Positions 12,945-24,394 of a stretch of 64,000 bases of DNA are shown piece by piece (the stretch's first letter is position 1; each line of letters opens with the position of its first letter). The position numbers and the translations under genes were made by a program. The stretch is from Clusia tigrina. Taxonomy: Eukaryota > Arthropoda > Insecta > Diptera > Clusiidae. Location: assembly GCA_920105625.2 (NCBI GenBank), contig OV050030.1, positions 149,709,488-149,773,487 on the forward strand. Reading direction: 5' to 3'. Below the pieces are notes generated by a model. That model made no database searches, was not told where the DNA came from, and saw only the letters and a list, made by a program, of their open reading frames with translations.

Positions 12945-13985
12945 CATTGCGCTGACTCTTTTATTTGTTTCCGCTCCTTTATTATTATTAATTCGATGAC
13001 ATTTGACACAATAAAACTATACTTATGTTAACAAAGTTAACTAAAAGATATAATAAAAAAGAGTCAAATATCGCTTCTAGTCGGAGCATAGGGCGAACAC
13101 AAAAGCTCTCCAATTGTTTCTATCAGCAGCCAGGTGTCTTATTTCGTTCCAGGTGGGTCTGTGGTGACTTTCGGCGTGAATTGCGCGTACCCATGTTTGT
13201 TGTGGGCGTACTGCTTTCCGACTACCAGTGGGTTCCATTGAAAGGCTATCTTTGCAATGTTGGTGTCTTCTCTACGCAGAATGTGCACTATCCAGCTCCA
13301 CTTGCGTCTTTTAATTTCTGTGTCAATAGGCTCCCGATTGGTATGGCGCCACAGGTCTTCGTCCATGATCGTTGTCGGCCAGAAAAGGCGGCAGATTATT
13401 CGTAGACATTTGTTGACAAAAGTTTGAAGTTGTCGAGTTATTTGCTCTGAGACCAACCATGTTTCAGACCCATCCAACAAAAGAAATTTTATGCTGGTGT
13501 TAAATATTTGTATTTTTGTGCACAGCGATATCACACGAGAACGGCAAATTCGATCCAAATTTCGGAATTCAGACCGTATTTTGTTTATGCGTGCTGCCAC
13601 ATCAGATGTTGCACCCCCATATTTTGTTATGTAGCTACCAAGGTAGCAGAAGCTGTCAACGTCCTCAATGTTGATGGTGGAGTTGTCATTTGTCAGTACA
13701 GTGAGTGGGGATGTATTTGCAGTTTGCAGTCGCAAAAGTTTAGTTTTGGAGAAGTTGATTTTGAGGCCAGCTGTATGAGCGTTTACGGCTAGTTGGCTTA
13801 TTCTTGACGAGGCGCCTGATAACGTGTGCGTCATGAAACATATGTCATCATCGTAGTCCAAATCGCTGAGCTTTTGGTTTAATCTCCACTACAACCCCTC
13901 CTACAACCCCTCCTCCGACTCCCCATCTCCGCCTAAGGACATCATCCAAGACCACTATAAACAACAGTGGTGACACAATGCACCC
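12945..13985 (-). pseudogene. RTE-like LINE fragment, unit 2 copy
   Basis: Duplicate of 7500-8577 with a longer open frame (13861-13139, 240 aa) starting at MDYDDDICFMTH. The RT core normally reads Y-A-D-D; here it is Y-D-D-D. About 24 bp at its 5' edge (unit 1 near 8550-8575) is missing. It is non-functional because the N-terminal endonuclease and most of the RT are absent. Confidence 0.7.
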
Positions 13986-14019
13986 CTGCCTTGGCACTAT
14001 TTTTATATATAAATATATA

Positions 14020-16108
14020 TATTGTAACGACTCTTTTCTATAGCTGTGGTAAGATCAGCGGCTCCTGGGTCGTGTACAAAAAATTTTGTAAATCGAAAGA
14101 GTTGTATTAGTTTTAATGTATTTTATTTAAATTTTTAAAAGAAGTTGTGGACTGTTGCTAGTCCTTACAGGTCTACTTTATTAATTATACTTTTACGAAA
14201 ATAAGGTTATGTCTTATGCGTACTTGTTTTCAGTCTCTATGTCTCGGCAAGTGTATGTCTCAGTGGTACAGGTACCCCAGTAAGAAAACGATTGAAAACT
14301 TGATGCTCTTAGTGAGTTGCAGTGTCCTGGTTGTGTACGTGACTTAGTGAGAAAGCGATTGAAAACCTGATGTTCTCAGTAGGTCCCAACGGCTCTGTAT
14401 CGCGTTTGTCCTAGTAACGTATGCGTCTCAGCAACATAGGTACCCTAGTAAGATAGCGATTGAAGTCCTGATTTTCTCACTAATTCTCGGTAGCGTATGG
14501 GTCTCGTGATGGGCTGTTGTAAGTGCGGAAGTCGTTCCCTGAAGAAGAGACTGTTGTTTGGGCCACATGGCTTATATAATGTTCACAGCGGCTGGTGCAT
14601 GTTGTTGTTGGCTTGCCACCGTTGTGTGATTTCACTTCCGTTGGCCGGTTTCGCTTTCTGCTAATCGCCACGCATGTTGTTGTTGTGGTCAGGGTTGTTT
14701 TTGTTGTAGCATTTTGCCTTTGGGCCACCTTCAACTGCTGTCGGTTAGCCACCTCACTCCAGCGGTTTCTGCTTTGCCTGCAGTATTGTTTGCTGCAAGC
14801 AGCGATGTCTGAAATCGTATTGGGCTCCTGTGTTGTTGTTATTAAATTTAAATATTTCAATTTAAATTTCCTTCTTCTGCTATGTACTTGTTGGCCGTTG
14901 GCATAGTGGTCGCTCTGTCGGTGTCCCTCTTGTGCTTTTGCGTTTCTGCGAGAGCGTACTCGGCAAATTTTACCGCTTGAGTTCGTGCATGTATTTGTTG
15001 TATTATTCGTCGCTGTGTTTTCTCTCTTCGCAAGCATTGCGCTGGTTGGCAAGATCGTTGGCTGTGCGTGTGGTTGCTTTTATTGTAATCGGAGTTCAGT
15101 ATTAATTATTCCAACTAGTATAATATGCTGCTGGTTAGACTGTGCTCCCGCCACTGCTGCGCTGATTGGTTGCATCGTAAGCAGTTTCTCGTTAAATTCC
15201 CAACGTAATTCCTGATGCAATTGTACGGGTTTTACTATTCGTGATGTGTGTATGTGTAAGCGTTCCGAGTGGCAACATTGACAAACTTTCACATTACTTC
15301 AGATTTTACATCGACTTAAATGAGCATTTAATAATAATAATATTTTTAATAGCAGTAATTGTTTTTCCATGTTTACTGGATTTTTGGATCAACTAGCTTT
15401 TTTGGAGGCCGAAATATTTTTGAAGTCCATTAGTATAAATGATGTCAGGAATTTTGACATGACAAACACTTAATTTTCTAAAAGGTTGGATTTTGAATGT
15501 AAGGTTTAAGGTAATTGAGGCAGTTATTGTCACAAGAAGGCGTATAATAAGTAAGAAGCTTTGTCAAGATGTGATTAAACATTTTTTCGGACATTTTTTT
15601 CGGAATTTCTGTTCGCATAACATCTTCTATGTGTGGGAGTCTTTCTCAAAAACATACATCAAACTTGTAGTGAAGGGTAACTGTGAGTAGATAGCGAATT
15701 TTTCAGATGACCCCTCCATAACTTACGTATGAAACATAAGAAAACCCCACAAAATAATATCTATATAATCGATTTCAAATTCAAAGTGCTTTTTGATTCT
15801 TACGCCACGAAACTATAAATTCTACTCCTATGTTTAGCGCAGAGAACACAGTGAATGGAGAGTATTTTTCGCTGTGAGAGTCCGTAGCGAACACACCACA
15901 ATTTTGAGAGAAGTCACCACGATTCTGAGTGGTTTCACCACGATTTTGAGTGGATTTGTATACAACGTACGTCTGCTTTAATTCGCTGCTTTGCCGTTTG
16001 ACGTTTAAGTTTCCTTTCTCTATGATCTCTGGTTTAGCGTCAGCTGTAGGAAATTTTACTTACTCACCATAGCATGGCCGCTATACATTATGTTGTTATT
16101 GTTTCACA
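14020..16108. repeat. Unclassified non-coding repeat, unit 2 copy (longer)
   Basis: Same sequence as 8590-10095 plus about 605 bp at 14395-14995 that is rich in TTGTTG. The minus-strand ORF 15052-14480 there is low-complexity (Thr/Asn/Arg) and is probably not a gene. A third copy of the AGCGATTGAA repeat lies near 14455. The short form in unit 1 looks like a deletion between two TGTAT words. Confidence 0.6.
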
Positions 16109-16111
16109 CGG

Positions 16112-17497
16112 TGTTACGTCCCCATGGTCATCATACCTGGCACAGACACCCTGGCTAGCTCACTCCTTTTTTGTTCTTTGGTGGGTTCCCAACCCGCTGT
16201 GCCAGATCGTGGGGCAAACATGAAGTTCTACTCTAAACCTATTCTACGTTTATTATTTATTTTTGATACCACTCACCTCTCCACCGGATTCCTCCGTCCC
16301 GATCAGCCTCTCCTCATCCTCCCCCTCCTGTCTCCTCCTTAGCCTACCATAATTTATTTATTTTTTTATACAAACACACACATACACAGACAATTACTAC
16401 GGCCTCCACTAAGCTGCGTATAGGCTGCCTAATTCAGGCAACAAGGCCTAACTCAAACCCCGCTTTCGCTCTACCTCTATCTACTCTTAGGAGCTCCCTC
16501 GACCAGTGTAGGCTATTCTTACCGAGCGCGCCACCGCTACGCTCTGTTGAGACCGTATCACACTTTCCTAACGCCTTAAATTAATTCATAGATTCTACTC
16601 ATTAACAGAACAAATAAAAACTTTATGCTTTACATCCAACAAAAAGAAAACTTAAATAAAGACGTAAATAAATACTTATATTTAGGAACTTATGCTTATC
16701 TTAATACGCTGGACTTATCTTTATTTTTGCCGCTCTGGGTAGGAGGAGTCTGGTCTTCGGCGATCGATCCGTATCCATTCACTTCCTTTTCTAATTCGTC
16801 GACAATGAAAGGAAATCGAAACTACCTTTTTTTTATGCAGCATTAAACAACTTCAATACCATTTCTTTTTAATTTAATAATTCTATATATTCAATTTATT
16901 AATATATCGTATTCCAGCGTTTTCAACGCGACCCTAGCACAGAAATTCTCACAAACAAAAATTGCACTTGATTTAGATGAAGATAGACGACTCGAACGAC
17001 AACGACCGTGAATTTTACTTTACTTCTTGCCATGCAGAATCTGACTCCTTTCTAAAAATTTTCCGCTTTACTTACTGACTTCCAAAATCAGTTTCCTCCG
17101 GTACTTCAACTCCCAGCTCTCTCCCTCTGACAGCCTACTTTTCACTATCCTATCCACAACCTGTCCGTCCGTCTCTGTCCCACCCACTAAGCATACCCCC
17201 TGGCAACAGCTGTGCTTTGTGGGTCAACCAACCAATTCAAGGACAGCTACTAACCTTTCATCATCACTTTTCTTTTTCTTCTCCTTTTCCTTACCAACTC
17301 GCACTCACGTATTTACCCCACACTAACACTCGATCCACCCACACATGCACCCATATTAGACCAGCTCTCGCGTATTAAAAGTTCCCCTCCACTCAACCTG
17401 AGCTTTCAACGCAAAAGCTGTCTAATCCTCTCACACCAAAAAAAAAAATAAACAAAAAGTGATGATATCTCTCCCATATACATACATACATATATAT

Positions 17498-17542
<45 letters not shown>

Positions 17543-17884
17543 CATAAAGATTACCAACCGGAGTGTGCAGACACTAAACCGAACAGTCATCTGATGCATC
17601 AAATAAGGTAGCAGCCAGCTGATCGTAACAACACACGTGGATTAGAGCAAACAAAATCCCACACTAATCCGCATGAAAAACGGACAGCTGCACCATGAAA
17701 CGCCCATATTTACAATTACTGCCCTGGAGCTAACCAGCATTTGATAGAGCCAGCCGAATTCCTCGCCCGGACCTTTGTCTAGGCCATAGCTAGGCCAAGT
17801 ATCTTAACCTAAAAATATTAGACTCCTAAAACTTTCCTAATCTCTTTCACTCTTTCAAATCCAGAATTTCACCGGAAGTTTACA
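16112..17884 (-). repeat. Element E left (3') LTR
   Basis: Starts TGTTACGTCCCC and probably ends AGTTTACA at 17884, with a purine-rich tract (minus-strand GAAGGGCAAATGTTGGGAGC) directly inside. Length is about 1773 bp. It holds an imperfect TA/CATA array at 17478-17541. Only the first 987 bp is present in the right LTR, so the inner boundary rests on the TG...CA ends and purine tract alone. Confidence 0.8.
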
Positions 17885-17975
17885 GCTCCCAACATTTGCC
17901 CTTCAATCGCTTACCTCTTTACTGGCGACCAACGTGAGCTACACCCACAACCCCGAGACTACGAGTCTGGTGCTC

Positions 17976-20888
17976 TTACTGTTTCAAATCTTTCGCATGG
18001 AATACCCCCAACGCCTTACCCCGCAAATCTTCTATCCCATACAAATTACCTCCCAAAACTTTGCTCACCCGACATTTTACAAATTTCTTACAGAATTTTG
18101 CATTTATGTTCTTCCTAAAGTCGCTAAGTACGAAGTTCCGTTTGTACACTTCCTGCCCTATTACAAATTTAATCAGCCTCGCCCGTTGATTATAATACCT
18201 GGCGCCTTTCTCATATGCTTTATGCATATGAGACCTGATACTCTCGCGGACTAACTCCAGTCTGTCCTCAGGTGGTAATATGTGCAAATCACGATCCTCC
18301 AGCGCATTGAGCTGTCGCGCCAATGCATAGTCCGCGCCACTGGTAAACATCTGCTGACCGAACAATGCAAAGTACGGCGTAACCCCTATCGCTTGATGTA
18401 CCGCACTGCGCAACGCACACTCGATCTCACTCAGGAATAAATCCCAATCGCGGTGGTCCTCCTTCAGGTAAGCCCTTATCGCTGCCAGAACTGACTGATT
18501 CACACGTTCTGCTGCATTAGATTGTGGGGCATAAAACCCCGTCTTCAAATGCTTAATAGCATAGGACTCCATCACTTTAGTAAATTCCTGACTCTCAAAC
18601 TGCTTTCCATTATCTGAATGTATCGTTTCGGGTACACCGAATTCATGAAAAATTTCTTCAATTAAAAACCTTACTACATTCATCGCCGTGGCCTTACCCA
18701 TAGCTTTTAAGAACACGAATTTCGTAAAATGGTCCATTACCACAAACACGTATGCATGACCCGCCCTGGAGCGTGGATATTTTCCTAAAAAATCTATATA
18801 AAGCCGTTGGAATGGCCGTTCGGTGCTGACTTCCTTTCCCATAAAAGGTCTAGAAACCTGATTGCTATGCTTCGTCTCCTTGCAGACCCTACAATCCCTC
18901 ACGTAATTCCGCACCTGCACCGCCATACCAGGCCAATAATAAAATTGTCTTACCCGGTGCAATGTTTTAGCGACTCCCCCGTGAGCTGACAACTCAGGCT
19001 CATGGGCTTGTGCTACAACTGTTGAAGTTAATGCTTCGGGCACCCATAGCTTCCAACTGGGACCCCTGCCCTCTTCCTCATTAGCAATAGTACGTTTATA
19101 TATCTTCCCATCATGTACTTGCAGATCCGGGAACCTTCCTACATTCTCTTCAATAGTCTGCTTTCGCTGAACATACTCTGGCGAATCGTATTCAGTGGTG
19201 TCCATATCAGGAATATTGAGAGTCACTTCCTCCATCAATCGGGATAGCCTATCAGCTACTACATTTTCACTCCCCTTTCGGTGCTCAATTTGAAAGTCAT
19301 ATGTCTGAAGCTGAAGAGACCACCTGGCTAACCTCCCACTCAAGTCTTTTAATGACATGAGCCACTTCAAGCTAGCGTGATCCGTAATCACGGTAAAAGG
19401 CATCAGCTCCACATAGGCTCTGAATCGTCTCACCGCTAGAATAGCTGCTAAACACTCTTTCTCCGTTACACTATAATTAAGTTGACAACTGTTCATTTTA
19501 CATGAATAATAGGCTATTGGCCGTTCGTTCTCAGCTTCATCTTTCTGAAACAGCACCGCCCCGACTCCATAATTTGAGGCATCGCATTGAATGTAAAACC
19601 TCTTCTTAAAATCTGGGTGCGCTAGTACCGGAGCCGTGGTGAGAGCCTGCTTTAACCTTACAAACGCGACACTTGCTTCCGGAGTCATGACAAATTTCAC
19701 GCCTTTCCTAAGAGTGTCCGTCAAAGGCGCGGACATATCAGCAAAATTGGCCACGAATCGCCTATACCAACCGGCCGTCCCCAAAAAGCTACGTACCTGT
19801 CTGGGTGTCTTCGGCACCGGAATCCTTCTTATTGCCGACACCTTCTCCGGATCCGTCTTCAACACTCCATGACCTATCACAAGCCCCAGATATTTCAACT
19901 CCTTACAGCAAAACTTTGACTTCTTCAGCCCCACTGTAAGATTCGCGCTGGAGAGACATTTCGCCACTTCCCCCAGCAAATGCATATGTGTTTCGAAATC
20001 CGGTGATATAATCAACAAATCGTCCAGATAGACAAATACATTTTCTCTGAGCCGCTGCGGAATAACCTTGTCCATCAGCCTGCATAGCCTCTGTGCCGCA
20101 TTACATAGCCCAAATGGCATTACCCTGTACTGGTACAGAGGTCTTCCGGGTATAGTAAAGGCTGTAAAAGCTTTACTACCCTCCTCCAACTCAATCTGCC
20201 AGAATGCGAATTTGAGATCTATGCTACTGATGAACACGGCCTCGTCTATACGGCTCAATATACCTTCAATATTCTGTATAGGGTACGCGTCCTTCACCGT
20301 GCGCTCATTCAATTTACGTGCATCTAAACACAAGCGATTCTTCCCCGGCTTCCTCACTAAAGTAACTCGGCTGCTCCAGGGACTCTCACTTTGTTCAATA
20401 ACACCCAGCGCTAGCATCTGATCCACCTCAGCATACAACAACTCTTGCACTGCTGGCGATACGGGATAATACCGATCTTTTATTGCCTCAGCACCTTGCA
20501 CCAACCGTATACTGTGTTTCTCCAAAGAAGTTCTGCCTAGCCCACACTCTTCGTACGCCCTGAATTCCTGCTTCGTTTTCTCCAGTTGCTCCTGCTGAGT
20601 CTCAGTTAAATCATGGCGCCCAGCGACATTAACCTCATCACTAGAGTCCTTTTCTCTCGACTCTGTGCCCACTTCACTTACCCCAACAATTTCCGGAGCT
20701 ATCCCAAAATCTTGCCAGAAATCCACTCCTAAATATACCTCTTGCTGCAATGTGGGACATAGGTAAAATAATACACTTTTTACTTCTCCTTTGAACCGCA
20801 CTGGTACTATGATTCGCCCACGCACTTGCTGCTTATGCCCTCCAGCTGTGCTTACCAGCGTGAAATACTTTTGCACTTTCAATCCCAA
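17976..20888 (-). CDS. Element E pol: protease end, RT, RNase H, integrase
   Basis: A 970-aa open frame. In order: protease C-terminal part with a YLGVDFW segment, RT with CLDARKLNE, SSIDLKFAFWQIEL, MPFGLCNAAQRL and the catalytic YLDD, connection domain, RNase H starting CDASNYGVGAVLFQ and HRKGSENVVADRLSR, then integrase with an HHCC finger (HGGVAKTLHRVRQ...CRVCKE) and DDE residues in YIDFLG, SDNGKQF and the SNAAERVNQS region. It makes and integrates the element's cDNA. The listed start is a TTG-phase opening inside the protease; the real product is a larger polyprotein whose Asp-Thr-Gly lies just upstream in another frame. The stop is 92 bp from the LTR. Confidence 0.93.
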   Translation of the reverse strand: MGLKVQKYFTLVSTAGGHKQQVRGRIIVPVRFKGEVKSVLFYLCPTLQQEVYLGVDFWQDFGIAPEIVGVSEVGTESREKDSSDEVNVAGRHDLTETQQEQLEKTKQEFRAYEECGLGRTSLEKHSIRLVQGAEAIKDRYYPVSPAVQELLYAEVDQMLALGVIEQSESPWSSRVTLVRKPGKNRLCLDARKLNERTVKDAYPIQNIEGILSRIDEAVFISSIDLKFAFWQIELEEGSKAFTAFTIPGRPLYQYRVMPFGLCNAAQRLCRLMDKVIPQRLRENVFVYLDDLLIISPDFETHMHLLGEVAKCLSSANLTVGLKKSKFCCKELKYLGLVIGHGVLKTDPEKVSAIRRIPVPKTPRQVRSFLGTAGWYRRFVANFADMSAPLTDTLRKGVKFVMTPEASVAFVRLKQALTTAPVLAHPDFKKRFYIQCDASNYGVGAVLFQKDEAENERPIAYYSCKMNSCQLNYSVTEKECLAAILAVRRFRAYVELMPFTVITDHASLKWLMSLKDLSGRLARWSLQLQTYDFQIEHRKGSENVVADRLSRLMEEVTLNIPDMDTTEYDSPEYVQRKQTIEENVGRFPDLQVHDGKIYKRTIANEEEGRGPSWKLWVPEALTSTVVAQAHEPELSAHGGVAKTLHRVRQFYYWPGMAVQVRNYVRDCRVCKETKHSNQVSRPFMGKEVSTERPFQRLYIDFLGKYPRSRAGHAYVFVVMDHFTKFVFLKAMGKATAMNVVRFLIEEIFHEFGVPETIHSDNGKQFESQEFTKVMESYAIKHLKTGFYAPQSNAAERVNQSVLAAIRAYLKEDHRDWDLFLSEIECALRSAVHQAIGVTPYFALFGQQMFTSGADYALARQLNALEDRDLHILPPEDRLELVRESIRSHMHKAYEKGARYYNQRARLIKFVIGQEVYKRNFVLSDFRKNINAKFCKKFVKCRVSKVLGGNLYGIEDLRGKALGVFHAKDLKQ

Positions 20889-21245
20889 TTCACTAATTAA
20901 TTCCCTACAATTTTTCCCAACGCCCCTGTATCCAGTAACCCACGCAACTTTCTACCTTGAATTTCAATCTCGGCGAACGGTCTTCTCTCCTCCTGAATAC
21001 TGCGCCCCACAGCCTCAACTACCTGCCGTTTTTTAAGAACTCTTATACCTTAACCTAGCTTTTTCCACTTTCCGAGAGATCCCTCTTAATTGGCCTTCTC
21101 TTAAACCCTTCACCTGTGCTTCACACTGTTCCCGCACCGTATCTGCTATCTCCCAATCTACTACTAATCCTACACTTCCCCCTACACCCTTATTACTATC
21201 TAACTTATCACTATCTACTGCTCCGCGGGAACCTGCCGGGAGCAC
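20889..21245 (-). pseudogene. Element E gag-pol link and protease start, two frame changes
   Basis: The upstream part of pol (21245-21033, 70 codons) is in the same frame as the 970-aa ORF but is closed by a stop at 21033. Between about 21045 and 20925 the coding sense, including the protease active site LLDTGA (about 20945), is carried by a different frame. Two compensating indels would explain this. They may be true mutations or assembly errors. Confidence 0.65.
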
Positions 21246-22234
21246 AACCTTCCCGCTGGCCTCATGCTCCTTCCCCCGTTTCGCAGCTTACATTTCGGAC
21301 ATTCAGGAGTCACCACATTATCCGCCCCACATCGGTAGCAAAATAGCCTCCGTTGCTTGGAGGTACACTCTCTAAAGGTATGGCCCGCCTGCTTGCAGTT
21401 CCAGCACCCCGTTTGAGACCTATTTGGCAGTCCTTCTTCCTTATGACTCGTACCAGCACCTTGCCGCGGTAGGACCTCTCGACTAACCTCCCCGACTTCG
21501 TCATCATCCTCTGTGCTCAACTCGTTCACGCTTCGGCCCGCCCCATATCTGGCGAGTGGTTGCACAACTCTGATCTCTCTCTTCAGGAACAGTCGTTCTG
21601 CCTCGTGACACTCGTACTTCAGCTGCTCTACGCTATAGCAGGCTATGGGGTAAACAATTCTCCCAACTGCATCCCGGATGTTCCTTTTTAGCAATTTAAT
21701 GACGTCAAACTCCGAAATAGGGTGCTCCATCCGTGCTCTCATCTTAAGCACATCAAAGAAGAAAGACTCCAGGCTTTCTCCTGGCTGCTGTTTTCGCTCC
21801 GTCAACTCACGCAACAGTTCAAACTCACTTTGATGGGACCGAAATTCTCGTATTAGCGCATTTCTTAACGCCGGCCAACCGCTTACGTCGATGGTCCTCA
21901 CACACAACCAGTACCATTCCAATGCTGATCCTCTTAGCAGTTGGTAAAAATCTCTTAAAACCGCTGACCAAGGCACCCCATACTGGGCTTGCAAATGTTC
22001 CAGGCGGAAAATAAATTCTTCTACTGACAGCCCCTCGGTCTTACCGTCAAATACTATGCCCCATTTATCTATCTTCACTTCTTTCTGTTTCACCTCCCTT
22101 TGACCATTCGAATCCCTTCTACTATCCTCCCGTCCTGGAAACGTGTTTCCTGCAGATGCTGGGTCTGATATGCCCCCCCTTGTTCTTGGCTCTCTACCCC
22201 TTCTCTCTACAGGCTGGCTGTCATTCGCTGACAA
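21215..22234 (-). CDS. Element E gag (capsid-nucleocapsid)
   Basis: 339 aa. Capsid-type domain (about residues 50-190) with VEEFIFRLEHLQ, a LLRGSALEWYW block and REFRSHQSEFELLRELTERKQQPGESL, the usual retrotransposon gag core. An acidic linker follows (STEDDDEVGEV), then zinc knuckles CWNCKQAGHTFREC and a second, atypical CYRCGADNVVTPEC. Overlaps the start of the pol frame by 31 bp, as expected for a frameshift-expressed gag-pol. N-terminal residues are probably supplied by the overlapping ORF 22470-22207. Confidence 0.88.
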   Translation of the reverse strand: MSANDSQPVERRGREPRTRGGISDPASAGNTFPGREDSRRDSNGQREVKQKEVKIDKWGIVFDGKTEGLSVEEFIFRLEHLQAQYGVPWSAVLRDFYQLLRGSALEWYWLCVRTIDVSGWPALRNALIREFRSHQSEFELLRELTERKQQPGESLESFFFDVLKMRARMEHPISEFDVIKLLKRNIRDAVGRIVYPIACYSVEQLKYECHEAERLFLKREIRVVQPLARYGAGRSVNELSTEDDDEVGEVSREVLPRQGAGTSHKEEGLPNRSQTGCWNCKQAGHTFRECTSKQRRLFCYRCGADNVVTPECPKCKLRNGGRSMRPAGRLCSRQVPAEQ

Positions 22235-22470
22235 AGCTTGACTTCTCGTATGAAGCCCCCTATTTGTTCCTGCATCGTTTGCTGGGGTCTCACCATCTCA
22301 TTTATCATTCTCATCAGCTCAAGGTGATTGGCTCTAACCGTTTCCATTATTCTACTGGACTCGACGTCCAATGCCATTCTATAGGTGTTGTGGCTCTCCA
22401 GGAGCATCAGATTTATAGCCGACATATATTCACTTGGAAGCTCATTCTGCACTTTCGCCTCTACATCCAC
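22207..22470 (-). CDS. Element E gag N-terminal ORF (87 aa)
   Basis: Starts with ATG and encodes a helical-looking segment (MDVEAKVQNELPSEYM, then repeated Met/Leu/Glu). It overlaps the 339-aa gag ORF by 28 bp in another frame. I infer that it is the true N-terminus separated by a single indel, not an independent gene. Confidence 0.5.
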   Translation of the reverse strand: MDVEAKVQNELPSEYMSAINLMLLESHNTYRMALDVESSRIMETVRANHLELMRMINEMVRPQQTMQEQIGGFIREVKLCQRMTASL

Positions 22471-23390
22471 AGATCTCTTGGGTACTGCCCCAGTCCTACT
22501 TCGTTGCCCGCCACTTCTTCCTCCCCTCTTGGGGGTGAGTGTTCTAGTGGCATCTCTCTACTTTTTGTGTTTTCTTCCCTTTCGTTTCTCTTTCCACTTC
22601 TCAAGTGCATTCCTTTTTCCACTACCTATTTACCTAAAATAAACTTACGACTTAATAATAATACTTATTATAACGATAACAACAATAAAAAGAAACAATT
22701 ATTACACATAAAAAAAAACTAAATACCAGTATAATTATTATTTATCCTTTTCAATTAATCTTAAGAGGAGGGTTAGGATTTGTTGAGATCGGTGACCAAT
22801 CAGTACTTTACTATCACCCGTTGGAATTGTGGTGAGTGGTTTTGTCCTAAATTTCACAAACATTCATTATCTACAAACACTTTCTTTCAGTTTCTGTCTC
22901 GCTAGGCCCCCTCTTGATGCTATTATGAATGAATTTCATGTCACAAGCCACCAACAGTTTGCCTCTTGAGAGGGAATCCTGCATGTGGACTGCTTCCCCT
23001 TCCTACACCTCATAATCGGCAAATGCAATTGAGTGGGTGCAACGCCATCACCAAGTCACTTAAACCCATTACCGTGCCTAGAATAACGATCACACTTTCT
23101 TCTCCCGTCCGCATTCATACCAAGCCTGTGCCTCTCAATGATCACTGGTGCCGATGCTATCGGATATTTCTTTAATTATCCAAGCCATCTTTATCAACGA
23201 TCATTACGAAGCACTACCTATTTCTGTCGACAGCACAAATTACCCCTGCCCTTACTCATCACGCAATTAGAGCTCAATCACTCTTGCCCCAAGCCGCCAT
23301 GAACCAGACAACGGTAAACCCCTGACGACAGCCATTTTTTTCTTTCATGCACTACTTATCCTAAAACAAAAATTTTCTTTCTAATTTTTT
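22471..23390 (-). other. Element E 5' leader, non-coding
   Basis: Between the gag start and the primer site. A/T-rich near 22640-22760, otherwise mixed. I see no gene and no strong structure. Confidence 0.6.
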
Positions 23391-23404
23391 TATATTGGGC
23401 GCCA
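23391..23404 (-). promoter_or_regulatory. Element E primer binding site
   Basis: Minus-strand TGGCGCCCAATATA starts three bases after the LTR end (LTR ...GTAACA, spacer GAA). TGGCGCC is the usual start of a tRNA-complementary site in LTR elements. It fixes the orientation and LTR boundary. Confidence 0.8.
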
Positions 23405-23407
23405 TTC

Positions 23408-24394
23408 TGTTACGTCCCCATGGTCATCATACCTGGCACAGACACCCTGGCTAGCTCACTCCTTTTTTGTTCTTTGGTGGGTTCCCAACCCGCTGTGCCA
23501 GATCGTGGGGCAAACATGAAGTTCTACGCTAAACCTATTCTACGTTTATTATTTATTTTTGATACCACTCACCTCTCCACCGGATTCCTCCGTCCCGATC
23601 AGCCTCTCCTCATCCTCCCCCTCCTGTCTCCTCCTTAGCCTACCATAATTTATTTATTTTTTTATACAAACACACACATACACAGACAATTACTACGGCC
23701 TCCACTAAGCTGCGTATAGGCTGCCTAATTCAGGCAACAAGGCCTAACTCAAACCCCGCTTTCGCTCTACCTCTATCTACTCTTAGGAGCTCCCTCGACC
23801 AGTGTAGGCTATTCTTACCGAGCGCGCCACCGCTACGCTCTGTTGAGACCGTATCACACTTTCCTAACGCCTTAAATTAATTCATAGATTCTACTCATTA
23901 ACAGAACAAATAAAAACTTTATGCTTTACATCCAACAAAAAGAAAACTTAAATAAAGACGTAAATAAATACTTATATTTAGGAACTTATGCTTATCTTAA
24001 TACGCTGGACTTATCTTTATTTTTGCCGCTCTGGGTAGGAGGAGTCTGGTCTTCGGCGATCGATCCGTATCCATTCACTTCCTTTTCTAATTCGTCGACA
24101 ATGAAAGGAATACGAAACTACCTTTTTTTTATGCAGCATTAAACAACTTCAATACCATTTCTTTTTAATTTAATAATTCTATATATTCAATTTATTAATA
24201 TATCGTATTCCAGCGTTTTCAACGCGACCCTAGCACAGAAATTCTCACAAACAAAAATTGCACTTGATTTAGATGAAGATAGACGACTCGAACGACAACG
24301 ACCGTGAATTTTACTTTACTTCTTGCCATGCAGAATCTGACTCCTTTCTAAAAATTTTCCGCTTTACTTACTGACTTCCAAAATCAGTTTCCTC
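23408..24394 (-). repeat. Element E right (5') LTR, truncated
   Basis: 987 bp matching 16112-17098, with differences seen near 23529 and 24110. The outer 786 bp is missing, so the minus-strand promoter end of this copy is lost. Confidence 0.92.

Larger units (their letters stand above)
16112..24394 (-). mobile_element. Young Ty3/gypsy retrotransposon E
   Basis: A minus-strand element with LTRs at both ends, a primer site, gag, and a 970-aa pol ORF, and no env. The 987 bp present in both LTRs differ at only about three positions by eye, so insertion was recent. It sits inside unit 2 of the tandem duplication at the point matching 10096 of unit 1. The right LTR is cut short at 24394, so no target-site duplication can be checked. 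Confidence 0.93.

Noticed and set aside
14480..15052. 190-aa minus-strand ORF rich in Thr, Asn and Arg
   Set aside because: Low-complexity product of TTGTTG-rich sequence, deleted in the other duplication unit; no domain.
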